Assembly (NCBI GenBank): GCA_905479495.1
Contig: CAJQMR010000024.1
Span: 53,589-117,588 of the forward strand
Direction: 5' to 3'
DNA: 64,000 nucleotides
DNA from: an uncultured Anaerolineae bacterium
Lineage (GTDB): Bacteria > Chloroflexota > Anaerolineae > Promineifilales > Promineifilaceae
Below the pieces are notes generated by a model that saw only the letters and a program-made list of their open reading frames with translations, did no database searches and was not told the origin of the DNA. A program made the translations under genes and the position numbers. Within the stretch, counting starts at the first letter, position 1. Each line of letters opens with the position of its first letter. Positions 1 through 7,958 of this stretch are shown here, one piece after another.

Positions 1-1
1 C

Positions 2-370
2 AATTTGTACGATGCGGGCGGAGCGCTACTGGAGATTCAGGGCACCAAGGGCACGCTGTGCCTGCCAGACCCCAACATGTTTGACGGCCCGGTGCGCGTG
101 CGCAGCCTAGGCGAAAAGGCGTGGCGCGAAGTGCCTTTAACCCACGGCCACACCAGCAACAGCCGGGGCATTGGCGTGGCGGATATGGCCTATGCTTTAC
201 GCAACGGCCGTTCCCACCGCGCCAACGGCGAGATGGCATATCACGTACTTGATGTGATGCATGGGGTGCTAGAAGCATCCAGCAGCGGGCGGCATGTTGA
301 ATTGAGCAGTCAGTGTGAACGGCCGTCCCCCCTGCCAGCTGGTCTATCGGAATACCAACTGGCGGAATAG
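2..370 (+). CDS. Gfo/Idh/MocA-family oxidoreductase, C-terminal part
   Basis: The frame is open at the left window edge, so only about the last 122 residues are visible. The stretch IQGTKGTLCLPDPNMF followed by a GIGVADMAYAL helix and NGEMAYHVLDVMHGVLEAS matches the C-terminal alpha/beta domain of Gfo/Idh/MocA NAD(P)-dependent sugar or polyol dehydrogenases, where the strand with the GTKGTL turn is characteristic. The N-terminal Rossmann fold lies outside the window, so cofactor and substrate cannot be read. It converges on the response regulator gene that ends at 413, leaving a 42-bp gap with no clear terminator. Family assignment is fairly safe; substrate is unknown. Confidence 0.7.
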   Translation, partial: NLYDAGGALLEIQGTKGTLCLPDPNMFDGPVRVRSLGEKAWREVPLTHGHTSNSRGIGVADMAYALRNGRSHRANGEMAYHVLDVMHGVLEASSSGRHVELSSQCERPSPLPAGLSEYQLAE

Positions 371-412
371 TGACGCCCAAACAAATAGCGCACCTTACTC
401 GTCGAACGTAAT

Positions 413-1624
413 TTATACGACCTTTAACTGGCGCAGGGCAGTCAAAATCTGGTCACGGCTGACGGGCTTGGAGATGAAGTGAGAAGCGCCCAGGGCGTAG
501 GCCAGCTCAGGGTCGTTGAAGACAGAGCAGATGATAACCGGCGTACCGGCCGTTTCCGGCCTTGTCCGTATCGTTTGCAGCACATCCCAACCGCTCACAT
601 CGGGCATCATCGCATCCAGAATGATAGCGTCGGGTGTGGTGCGGCTCAGCACCGCCAGCCCTTCTTCACCACTGTTGGCCGCAATGACCCGGCAGTTGTG
701 TCCCGTCAGATAGCGCTCTAGCAGCTCCACCAGCCCCTGATTGTCATCTACCACCAACACAACCGGACCATACAGCGGAATTTTAACCTGGAGTTGGTAA
801 CGGCCGTTTCCCTCATCATTTGCCACCATTTGCCAGCCCAACCGCTCCGCCAACGGCGCGATGACCTCATCGCTGGCAAAGTCATGAGCCAGCGGTTCGG
901 CCGTGGGGAAAGCAAGGGAGAGCAAAGCCATCTCATCCCCCAATAAACCACGAATGGTAATCGTTTGCTGCTGTGTCGCCTGGATGAAGCGGCTGAGAAT
1001 GCTGACGAGAAGTTGGCGAGAAACGGCCGTATCCACCGAAACCACCATGCGCGGCAAAGGCTCGTCCAGAGCAAACGTGACTTCGCGCGACTGCGCCAGC
1101 GGGGCCACCGCCTTTTGCGCCTCCTGCAGTAGCTGCACCAGGTCTGTTGGCTGGAGCGTCGTTTCCAGTTGGGCAAACTCCGCCTGCACAGACGAGAGTT
1201 GAGCGGCTGATAAATCATCTTCCGCTGTGGCTGCTGCCGTCTGCACCCGCGCCCATAAAATCGTGGCCACGCTCTCCTCCGCCTTGCGCAGCGAGCGATG
1301 CGCCTGGCGCGTAGACAGGCCCAGGCGCTGCCCTACCTCTTGCACCGTTAAGCCCTCTACATAGTGAAGCTGAAGCAAATTGTATTGGCGCATGTCTGGC
1401 GTGTGCGCTGCCGCGCCTGGCTCTGGGCTAAGCGCCTCAATCGCCTCAATCAGCTCCCGCCGCAGGTGATGGCCCAACGTTTGGCTGGGTCTCTTGTTAT
1501 TATCAGCAAGCTGTTGGGCAAGCGGCAATTTCTGTAAATAAGCAAAATCATACAGATGCTCCAGCGCCAGCTTAACATTGTCCACAAATTCGGAGGCAGG
1601 TTCAGGAATGACCGTATCGCTCAT
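413..1624 (-). CDS. Response regulator with N-terminal HTH and C-terminal receiver domain
   Basis: This 403-residue protein has an unusual order. Residues about 75-125 form a sigma-70 region-4/LuxR-like helix-turn-helix (LTVQEVGQRLGLSTRQAHRS), the middle (130-280) resembles a degenerate histidine-kinase ATPase fold without clear ATP-binding boxes, and residues about 286-400 form a receiver domain with the DDN acidic pocket, phospho-acceptor Asp337 in IILDAMMPD, and the conserved Lys in FISKPVS. The start overlaps the stop of the upstream kinase gene by four bases (ATGA), so the two are translationally coupled and probably form a phosphorelay. The role as a transcription regulator is inferred from the HTH; the target is unknown. 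Confidence 0.8.
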   Translation of the reverse strand: MSDTVIPEPASEFVDNVKLALEHLYDFAYLQKLPLAQQLADNNKRPSQTLGHHLRRELIEAIEALSPEPGAAAHTPDMRQYNLLQLHYVEGLTVQEVGQRLGLSTRQAHRSLRKAEESVATILWARVQTAAATAEDDLSAAQLSSVQAEFAQLETTLQPTDLVQLLQEAQKAVAPLAQSREVTFALDEPLPRMVVSVDTAVSRQLLVSILSRFIQATQQQTITIRGLLGDEMALLSLAFPTAEPLAHDFASDEVIAPLAERLGWQMVANDEGNGRYQLQVKIPLYGPVVLVVDDNQGLVELLERYLTGHNCRVIAANSGEEGLAVLSRTTPDAIILDAMMPDVSGWDVLQTIRTRPETAGTPVIICSVFNDPELAYALGASHFISKPVSRDQILTALRQLKVV

Positions 1625-3834
1625 GCAACTTCCTCGATCGTTGGCTGCGGTTCACCCAAAGCTGCGTCAGCCATAAGATTGCCGTACGGTGGTTGCAGCA
1701 CCTTCAAAATGGGCTGAATGCAGTGCAGCAGCTCTAACGGCTGCAACATCTGCGAGCGATGAACGGTGAGCTGGCTGTTTTGGCCCATAAACTGCTCGCT
1801 GATGAAATCTGTAGCGGTGAGCAAAATGACAGGGATCTCGGCCAGTGCCTCGTCTTGCTGCATGATGTCAAAGACCTGACGGCCGTTCAATCCCGGCATA
1901 ATTAAATCCAGCAGCAGCAAATCGGGCGGCTGCTGGCGCATGGCGCTCAGGCCACTTTCGCCGTCGTACGCCACCCGCACCATCAGCTCATCAGACCGGG
2001 CCGACAAACCGCGCTCCACCAACTGGCAAATGCCACTGTTGTCATCCACCACCAGTAGATTTTTCACCCCGCCAATACTGTCGATGGTTTGGTTAAGCTG
2101 CTCAAAATTAATCGGTTTGTTCAGGCAGGCCAGCGCGCCAAAAGCATCAGCCATCCAGGTGCGGCTGGGCAAGGAACAGGTGATGATCGGCACGGGCAGC
2201 GACAAAGCAGGCGCAGGTGGCGTTTCGCCCGGCGTCACGTTCCACACCACGGCGACAGGATGATGCGCCGTCACCTGGGCGTCTAAATTTGTACTATCTG
2301 CCAGGGGGATGACTTCATAGTCGGTAAGGTGGCGCTGCACCAGGCTGGTGACGGACGGATCAGGATCCACAACTAGAACCGGGGCCAATTTACTCGACGG
2401 CCGGGCATTCAAATCGCGGGTGCGATACAGGTGACCACCAGGTACGGGCGCTTCCACAGCCAGGGCAATGGTAAATGTCGAGCCTTCGCCTAAAACGCTG
2501 TCTACCCAAATACGACCGTCATGCGCCTGCACAAAACGATGGCAAATGGCCAGGCCCAGCCCAGCCCCGCCATGTTTACGGCTGAGTGAATAATCTACCT
2601 GGTAAAACTCAGTAAAAATGCGAGCCAGCTGCTCTTGGGGAATGCCCGGCCCTGTGTCCACTACCTGAATCCGTACCTCACCATCTTGCCGGAAGGCGCG
2701 CAGGCAAACGGTGCCTTCTTCCGTGAAGCGGCATGCATTATTGAGCAGATTCAGAAAAACCTGCCGCATCCGTGTACGGTCCACTTCCAGCAGCGGCAAT
2801 TCTGGCTCTATTTCGGCTTTTAGCGTCACGGCATCGTTGCGGAACAGATCAGCCACCATGCCCAGTGACTCTTGCAGCAGCGGTTCCAATTCCGTGGGCT
2901 GTTTGTTCAGCGTAAAGCCCGTCATCTCAAAATGGGACAAATCCAAAATGTCGTCGATCATGCTCATGAGGTGGCGGCTGTTGCGGTAAATCTGGCTGAC
3001 ATCCCGGTACAGCTTGGGCGGCCAGGCCATGCCGCCGTACACCTCTGGCGAGAGATACATCACCTCGCTAAAGCCAGAAATAATGCTGAGCGGGGTGCGA
3101 AATTCATGGCTAATGTTGGCAGCAAACTGCTCTTTCATACGCTGCGACTCCCGCGCCTGCTTGTTGGCAATCAGCAGTTCCCGCTCCGCCTGGAGGCGCA
3201 ATTCGTTGGTGATTTGCAGTGACTTAACGGTGCTGCGCAGCTCGGCCTGCTGGCTGCGGGTGACATCCAGCAGTTGCTCGGCCCGGCGCTGCGTTTTGCT
3301 CAACCAATCCAACGCGGTGTACAGGGCTCGGATGGTCAGCCAGGCAATAATCACAGCCAGGAACAAATTGGTGAGGATGCCTGCCAACGGATACGGATAA
3401 TTGCGCACGGTGGCCAGGTAAACGGCCGTTCCCGCCAGCACCGCCCCCGTTATAAATTCACTCCCCTGCACCAAAATCGCCTGGCAAAAGATGAGCAGCA
3501 CGCCGACAAAGGGCAGCCAGGGCGCAGGTAAATAGAACATGGCGTAGAGCAGAACGGCCGTTAGTCCCCACACCAACAAATGCCGTGACAATCCCGGCGC
3601 ACGGTCCGACAACCACAAGGAGCCCAGCCCCAAACCGGTCAACAGCAGCCAAAAGCCAATGGCAGACGTCGGAAACAAGGTGGATGCTTCATAGAAGAGA
3701 ATGAACATCTGCGCCACGCCAATCGCCAGCAGCGCCAAACGCCGCACCAGACGCCCGCGCAAATCGTCCATATTCAGCCGGACCGTTTCATCTTGGGCCA
3801 GGGAAAATCGGTGAAGGAGGCTTGTTTTTACCAT
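1621..3834 (-). CDS. Membrane hybrid sensor histidine kinase with two receiver domains
   Basis: The 737-residue protein starts with about 175 residues holding five or six membrane helices, followed by a coiled-coil linker (about 180-235). The HisKA box ISHEFRTPLS places the phospho-accepting histidine at residue 243. The ATPase domain shows the N box NLLNNACRFTEEG, G1 VVDTGPGIP and G2 GGAGLGLAI. Two receiver-like domains follow: the first (VLVVDPDPSVTSLVQ, about 485-600) lacks the usual LLDxxMP acceptor region and looks inactive, while the second (LLVVDDNSGICQLV ... LLLLDLIMPGLNG) looks intact. The sensed signal is unknown because no extracellular domain is evident. It is coupled by an ATGA overlap to the response regulator downstream. 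Confidence 0.88.
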   Translation of the reverse strand: MVKTSLLHRFSLAQDETVRLNMDDLRGRLVRRLALLAIGVAQMFILFYEASTLFPTSAIGFWLLLTGLGLGSLWLSDRAPGLSRHLLVWGLTAVLLYAMFYLPAPWLPFVGVLLIFCQAILVQGSEFITGAVLAGTAVYLATVRNYPYPLAGILTNLFLAVIIAWLTIRALYTALDWLSKTQRRAEQLLDVTRSQQAELRSTVKSLQITNELRLQAERELLIANKQARESQRMKEQFAANISHEFRTPLSIISGFSEVMYLSPEVYGGMAWPPKLYRDVSQIYRNSRHLMSMIDDILDLSHFEMTGFTLNKQPTELEPLLQESLGMVADLFRNDAVTLKAEIEPELPLLEVDRTRMRQVFLNLLNNACRFTEEGTVCLRAFRQDGEVRIQVVDTGPGIPQEQLARIFTEFYQVDYSLSRKHGGAGLGLAICHRFVQAHDGRIWVDSVLGEGSTFTIALAVEAPVPGGHLYRTRDLNARPSSKLAPVLVVDPDPSVTSLVQRHLTDYEVIPLADSTNLDAQVTAHHPVAVVWNVTPGETPPAPALSLPVPIITCSLPSRTWMADAFGALACLNKPINFEQLNQTIDSIGGVKNLLVVDDNSGICQLVERGLSARSDELMVRVAYDGESGLSAMRQQPPDLLLLDLIMPGLNGRQVFDIMQQDEALAEIPVILLTATDFISEQFMGQNSQLTVHRSQMLQPLELLHCIQPILKVLQPPYGNLMADAALGEPQPTIEEVA

Positions 3835-4020
3835 CGCTACATCTCAGGAGATAAGAGACCAGTCTCTAAATCTTGAATTTACTTTTGGATTTATATCGGG
3901 GTATTGTAATGCGGATTGACGTGTGGGTAAAAAACGGCCGTCTTAAAAAGTAATATTTCCTCCAAAACGCCATGCGACAGACAGTACGCTAATGGCAGTT
4001 TCTGGGAAAATCAAAATGAA

Positions 4021-4278
4021 TCAGCGTTGCCAGCGGCGATGCAATCCATACAAAATCAGCGCCAGCAGCAGCCAGCCAAAGGCCAGAAAGCCTAACTCGG
4101 CCACACCACTGCCATAAAAAACCACGGCCGAATCGCCCGGTCCAGGCAATGTGTCTGACAAAGCCCATTTCAAGCTGAATTCATACCAGAACCAGAGCCA
4201 AAACAGGCCAATGATCAGACAAAGAACGGCCGTTACCGGCAAAATGACGCGTCGCAAAGATTGAAACATGGGCGTCAT
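4021..4278 (-). CDS. Small two-helix membrane protein, unknown function
   Basis: This 85-residue ORF encodes two hydrophobic segments (about residues 12-32 and 58-78) separated by a short polar loop, with an Arg-rich end (LHRRWQR). I do not recognise the family. It lies alone between the sensor kinase (186 bp away, an AT-richer stretch where I see no gene) and the HTH-citrate synthase, and carries one copy of the ACGGCCGT octamer in its coding sequence. It could be a real small membrane protein or a chance ORF; hydrophobic pattern and low overlap with other frames favour real. Confidence 0.5.
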   Translation of the reverse strand: MTPMFQSLRRVILPVTAVLCLIIGLFWLWFWYEFSLKWALSDTLPGPGDSAVVFYGSGVAELGFLAFGWLLLALILYGLHRRWQR

Positions 4279-4337
4279 TATGAGCAGACTTTGGCTTTTT
4301 CGTCAATGGCCCATCTGTCACCACGCAGCGTAACAAC

Positions 4338-5555
4338 TTACGCTGGCCGCACTCCGACGTAGCGCGCGCGCGGGCGAATAAGCTGGGCTTCCTCATACTG
4401 CTCGATGGCCTGTCCCAGCCAACCTGCCGTCCGGCCCAAGGCAAACAAAATGAGTGGTGCCCCCGTGGGCAAGTTGGCGGCGTGGGCCAGGGCGACCAAT
4501 CCCAAATCAATTGTCGGCAACTGGCCAGTGGCTTCGGCCATCACCTCTATTAATTCGTGAATCATGGCAACGGCCGTTTCCCCAGCAAACACCGCTTCAA
4601 CCAGAGCCAACAACAGCTGCGCACGCGGGTCGCCAGCCGGATACAAAGGATGACCAAAGCCAGGAATGTTCTCCCCGCGCCGCAGCCGGGCCGCCACGGC
4701 CGGCCGCACCCCCGCTACCGAACCAGCCTCGCGCACCAGTGCCGCGACGCGCTCCGTGTGGCCACCATGCAGCGGCCCCTGCAAGGCTGCCAATCCCGCC
4801 TGCACCACGGCATACGGATTCGCCTGGGCAGAAGCCACCACCCGTGCCGTAAAAGCTGATACATTTAGCTCATGATCGGCACAAAGGATGAGGGCGCTAT
4901 TGAGCAGCGCAGCCACCTTGGACTGGTCTGGGGCCCAGACTTGCTGCAAAGCGGCGGCGACATTGGTTTGCGGCTGCTTGCCGGTCACAGCCCAGGTAAG
5001 CAGATGAAGCAAACGAGACCCGGTCTGGCAAACGGCCGTTTCCGCCAAATCATACGCCGCTAAATCGTGGTCAGCCAGCAAAGGGAGCAGCACCTGAAAG
5101 CGCGTAAATAAAGGCAGTGGCGACAAAGTGGCCTGCACGTCAGCCATGTGCAGCCGCAAGCCCGACGGCAATTCAGGGAGAAACAGGTCAGCCGCATCCA
5201 GCGAATCACGCCACAGCAGCGAAGCGACGGCTTCAAACGAGGCAGTTTGCGCCAGCTGCGTTGCCTCCTGACCCCGGTAATAGAAACGGCCGTCTTCAAT
5301 CAAAGTCACTGCCGAGGCCAAGACTGGCGTGCCCCAATGCAGTGCAGACTCAGTTGCCTGGGCCGGGTTTTGCCGCAGCGCTTTGCGCGCTTGCAACGCC
5401 GCCACATCCGCTCGTGAATATCGCTTGGCCCGGCTCTTGCCTTTCCCCGGCTCTGAACGAATCAATCCCCGGCTAACGTACGCGTACAGCGTCGGCAGCG
5501 TAATTTCCAGGGCAGCAGCGGCTTCTTTGGCGGTCAAAAAGTTACCTTCTGCCAT
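4338..5555 (-). CDS. Citrate synthase-like protein with N-terminal HTH domain
   Basis: Residues about 5-55 form a MerR/excisionase-type helix-turn-helix (LTAKEAAAALEITLPTLYAY, then a wing rich in Lys and Arg). The remaining 345 residues are a citrate synthase fold with the two catalytic histidine motifs GPLHGGHT and GFGHPLYPAGDPR, an Asp in the PTIDLGLVAL segment at the usual third catalytic position, and the substrate-binding end ALGRTAGWLGQ...IRPRARYVG. This architecture (HTH plus citrate synthase) is known in several bacterial phyla, and whether it is an enzyme, a metabolite-sensing regulator, or a partner subunit is not settled by sequence. A second citrate synthase without the HTH lies at 6767, with a threonine dehydratase-like gene between. 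Confidence 0.82.
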   Translation of the reverse strand: MAEGNFLTAKEAAAALEITLPTLYAYVSRGLIRSEPGKGKSRAKRYSRADVAALQARKALRQNPAQATESALHWGTPVLASAVTLIEDGRFYYRGQEATQLAQTASFEAVASLLWRDSLDAADLFLPELPSGLRLHMADVQATLSPLPLFTRFQVLLPLLADHDLAAYDLAETAVCQTGSRLLHLLTWAVTGKQPQTNVAAALQQVWAPDQSKVAALLNSALILCADHELNVSAFTARVVASAQANPYAVVQAGLAALQGPLHGGHTERVAALVREAGSVAGVRPAVAARLRRGENIPGFGHPLYPAGDPRAQLLLALVEAVFAGETAVAMIHELIEVMAEATGQLPTIDLGLVALAHAANLPTGAPLILFALGRTAGWLGQAIEQYEEAQLIRPRARYVGVRPA

Positions 5556-5569
5556 AAAATATCCTTTGG

Positions 5570-5632
5570 AGATCAGAGATTAGAGATTGGAGATTTTGCT
5601 TTCAATCTCTAATCTCCAGTCTCCAATCTCTC
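5570..5632. repeat. GAGATTGG-type inverted repeat (family D)
   Basis: Between the dehydratase stop and the HTH-citrate synthase start. The left arm is built of GAGATTAGAGATTGGAGATT and the right arm of its inverse (AATCTCTAATCTCC), so the whole can fold into a long hairpin. The same unit occurs at 10317-10378 and 13118-13150, inside genes. Confidence 0.75.
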
Positions 5633-5635
5633 GCT

Positions 5636-6592
5636 TTACTGATTCACAATCTCGCGCAACAAATTCATGGCCAAATTCCCACCGGTGAGCAGGCAGACGG
5701 CCGTTTTCCCCGCCACGTCCAGTTTACCACTCAGCAGCGGCGCAATCGCCGTTGCCCCAGACGGTTCAATCACCAGCTGGTGCTCAGCCAGCAGCGCCAG
5801 AATCGCCTGGCGAATCTGAGCCTCGCTGACCAGCACAATTTCCGGTGGATTGGCTCGCAATACCTGAAACGGCGTCACACCAAAGCCACCAGCCAGGCCG
5901 TCGGCAATGGTAGGGGCATGGTCGTAGGGGTCGATGGCCTGGTTTTGGGCAAAGCTCAGTTGGGCCGCTGGACTGGCCTCCGGCTGCACTCCGACGAAGT
6001 GAAAAGACGATTTGATATGGCGAACGGCCGTTGCCACGCCACTGATCAATCCCCCGCCGCCCACCGGCACCAAAACCAACTCGGACTCAGGCAAATCGGT
6101 CATGATTTCTACGCCAATCGTGCCTTGCCCGGTAATCACAGCTAGATCATCGTACGCAGAAATTTCCACCGCTCCCGTCTGCACGGAGAATTCAGCAGCT
6201 GCCTGATGGGCGTCTTCGTAGGTTTGCCCGGCCAGATGCAAGGCAACAGGAAAGCGACGCAGCTTTTTTAGCTTGGCTTCGGGCGCGGTTTCCGGCACAA
6301 AAATATCCGCCTTGCCCAACCCCAACGAGGTCACCGCATGGGCCACGCCCAGGGCGTGGTTTCCAGCTGAAGCCGTCACAATCCCCCGCGCCTTTTCTGT
6401 CTCACTGAGCTGGCTCAGTTTATTCAACGCGCCGCGCACTTTAAAAGAGCCGGTCGGCTGCTGGTTCTCCAGCTTGAGCCAGATGTCGCCGCCCGTCAGC
6501 TCGCTCAAGAAATCGCTGCGGATGAGCGGCGTGGTGTAGATAAACGGCCGTATCCGCCGCCGCGCCTGTAAAAATTCCGACAATTCTATCAT
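5636..6592 (-). CDS. Threonine/serine dehydratase-like PLP enzyme
   Basis: This is a fold-type II PLP enzyme of the serine/threonine dehydratase family, about 318 residues from the ATG at 6592. The Schiff-base lysine is in PTGSFKVRGALNK, the SAGNHALG loop binds the substrate carboxylate, and PVGGGGLISG is the phosphate-binding tetraglycine loop. It lacks the C-terminal ACT-like regulatory domain of biosynthetic IlvA, so it fits the short catabolic (TdcB-like) type, though serine racemase is an alternative. I chose ATG 6592 because an AAGGTGG ribosome-binding site stands just upstream; a GTG at 6601 is in frame. It is divergent from the citrate synthase at 6767 across a palindromic operator-like site, suggesting joint control of 2-oxobutyrate/2-oxoacid supply. 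Confidence 0.85.
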   Translation of the reverse strand: MIELSEFLQARRRIRPFIYTTPLIRSDFLSELTGGDIWLKLENQQPTGSFKVRGALNKLSQLSETEKARGIVTASAGNHALGVAHAVTSLGLGKADIFVPETAPEAKLKKLRRFPVALHLAGQTYEDAHQAAAEFSVQTGAVEISAYDDLAVITGQGTIGVEIMTDLPESELVLVPVGGGGLISGVATAVRHIKSSFHFVGVQPEASPAAQLSFAQNQAIDPYDHAPTIADGLAGGFGVTPFQVLRANPPEIVLVSEAQIRQAILALLAEHQLVIEPSGATAIAPLLSGKLDVAGKTAVCLLTGGNLAMNLLREIVNQ

Positions 6593-6604
6593 CAACACCA
6601 CCTT

Positions 6605-6626
6605 ATATTGATTAATTAATCAATAT
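6605..6626. promoter_or_regulatory. 22-bp perfect palindrome, probable operator
   Basis: The sequence around ATTGATTAATTAATCAAT is a perfect 22-bp inverted repeat (centre between 6615 and 6616). It sits between the divergent dehydratase and citrate synthase genes, immediately before the dehydratase ribosome-binding site and touching the -35 box of the proposed rightward promoter. Position and symmetry suggest a dimeric repressor or activator site; the protein is unknown, though the HTH-citrate synthase nearby is a candidate. Confidence 0.55.
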
Positions 6627-6653
6627 TGACACAATTAAATCAACTATTAAAAT
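6626..6653 (+). promoter_or_regulatory. Predicted sigma-70-type promoter for the citrate synthase
   Basis: A consensus -35 box TTGACA (6626-6631) is followed after 16 bases by TAAAAT (6648-6653) in an AT-rich stretch, with the citrate synthase ATG at 6767 preceded by an AAGGAG ribosome-binding site. The adjoining palindrome at 6605-6626 would place a bound protein directly against the -35 box. Confidence 0.5.
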
Positions 6654-6766
6654 GAAGCATACTGAATTTACTGGATGGAGTCAATAAGCGCGTGCGTAGT
6701 GAAAAGTAAAAAGTGAAACGCTTCCTTGCACACTCGCCCACTCGCATACTTTTTTAAGGAGTCAAA

Positions 6767-7903
6767 ATGTCATCAAACAATGGATATGATCCCGGATTGG
6801 CCGGGGTTTTGGCCGCAGAAACATATTTAAGTCATGTGGATGGCCAAAAAGGGGAATTGGTCATTGCTGGCTTTCCGCTGGCCAAGCTGGCGGCCAACGC
6901 TACTTTTGAAGAGACCGTCTTTTTGTTGTGGAACGGCCATTTACCCAACCAAACCGAACTCACAGACCTAAAAAATGAATTGGCGGCATTACGGCCGTTG
7001 CCTGCTGCGACAACAGACTTGCTACACGAAGCAGCCAACGCCAACACCACCTCCATGGACGCCCTGCGTATGGCGGCAGCCACGCTCGATTTAGGCAGCA
7101 GCCAGGCGGATCATCGCAGCACGGCAAAAGCAATCGTGGCCCGTATTGCCACAATCGTAGCCAGTTATCATCGGCTGCGGCAGGGCGCAGAACCCATTGA
7201 CCCTGATCCAGCATTAAGCCATGCGGCCAACTTTCTTTACATGCTTACCGGCACGCCGCCTAGCGACGCCCGCGTGCGTGGCCTGGAAACGTACCTCAAC
7301 ACCGTGGTGGATCACGGACTGAACGCTTCCACGTTTGCCGCGCGGGTCATCGTGGCCACGCAATCTGATTTGGTCTCGGCCATTACCGGGGCGATTGGCG
7401 CGCTAAAGGGGCCGCTGCACGGCGGTGCGCCCGGCCCGGCGTTAGACACCGTGTTTGAAATCGGCACCGCCGACCGGGCTGAAGCCGTGCTGCAAGCCAA
7501 GTTAGATGCCGGTGAGCGGTTGATGGGCTTTGGTCATCGCGTCTACAAGGTGCGCGATCCCCGCGCCGAGGTCTTGTCTACCGCTGCGGAAAAAATGTTT
7601 AAAGCAGATGGGGATATGGCGCTGTATGAATTGGCTAAAACGGTGGAGGAAACGGCCGTTCGACTTTTAGCTGTTCACAAGCCAGGGCGCAATTTGCAAA
7701 CCAACGTGGAGTTTTACACCGCGCTGCTGCTGCACGGCCTGGGGTTGGAAACCAACATTTTTACCCCAACCTTCGCCATTGGGCGCACGGCTGGCTGGCT
7801 GGCCCACTGTTTTGAGCAAATCAAATACGGCCGTCTCATCCGCCCCCAATCCCGCTACATTGGCGCGATGGACAGCGAATGGGTTCCAGTGGCAGAAAGG
7901 TAA
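6767..7903 (+). CDS. Citrate synthase (or 2-methylcitrate synthase)
   Basis: The 378-residue protein is a full-length type II-like bacterial citrate synthase: LNASTFAARVIVAT, GPLHGGAPG with His218, GFGHRVYKVRDPRA with His257, and IGRTAGWLAHCFEQ...IRPQSRYIGA. At the third catalytic position the sequence reads NVEFYTAL, so a Glu (about 315) replaces the Asp found in the classical enzymes; as I recall, part of the citrate/methylcitrate synthase family has this Glu. It condenses oxaloacetate with acetyl-CoA or propionyl-CoA. A strong AAGGAG site lies 8 bases before the ATG. It converges on the glycosyltransferase at 7951. Confidence 0.88.
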   Translation: MSSNNGYDPGLAGVLAAETYLSHVDGQKGELVIAGFPLAKLAANATFEETVFLLWNGHLPNQTELTDLKNELAALRPLPAATTDLLHEAANANTTSMDALRMAAATLDLGSSQADHRSTAKAIVARIATIVASYHRLRQGAEPIDPDPALSHAANFLYMLTGTPPSDARVRGLETYLNTVVDHGLNASTFAARVIVATQSDLVSAITGAIGALKGPLHGGAPGPALDTVFEIGTADRAEAVLQAKLDAGERLMGFGHRVYKVRDPRAEVLSTAAEKMFKADGDMALYELAKTVEETAVRLLAVHKPGRNLQTNVEFYTALLLHGLGLETNIFTPTFAIGRTAGWLAHCFEQIKYGRLIRPQSRYIGAMDSEWVPVAER

Positions 7904-7906
7904 TCA

Positions 7907-7958
7907 TGTAATTGAGTAATTCAGTAATTTTTAGCCAATTACCCAATTACTCAATTAT
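7907..7958. terminator. TAATTGAGTAATT-type inverted repeat between convergent genes (family C)
   Basis: Left arm GTAATTGAGTAATT, right arm CAATTACCCAATTACTCAA; the hairpin sits between the convergent citrate synthase and glycosyltransferase stops and overlaps the latter's last codons. It may end transcription from both sides. Further copies are at 22663, 28319 and 31620. Confidence 0.6.

Noticed and set aside
3835..4020. Possible gene or RNA in the gap after the sensor kinase start
   Set aside because: No ORF, no RNA-like fold that I can see; it contains only one octamer and AT-rich spacer.
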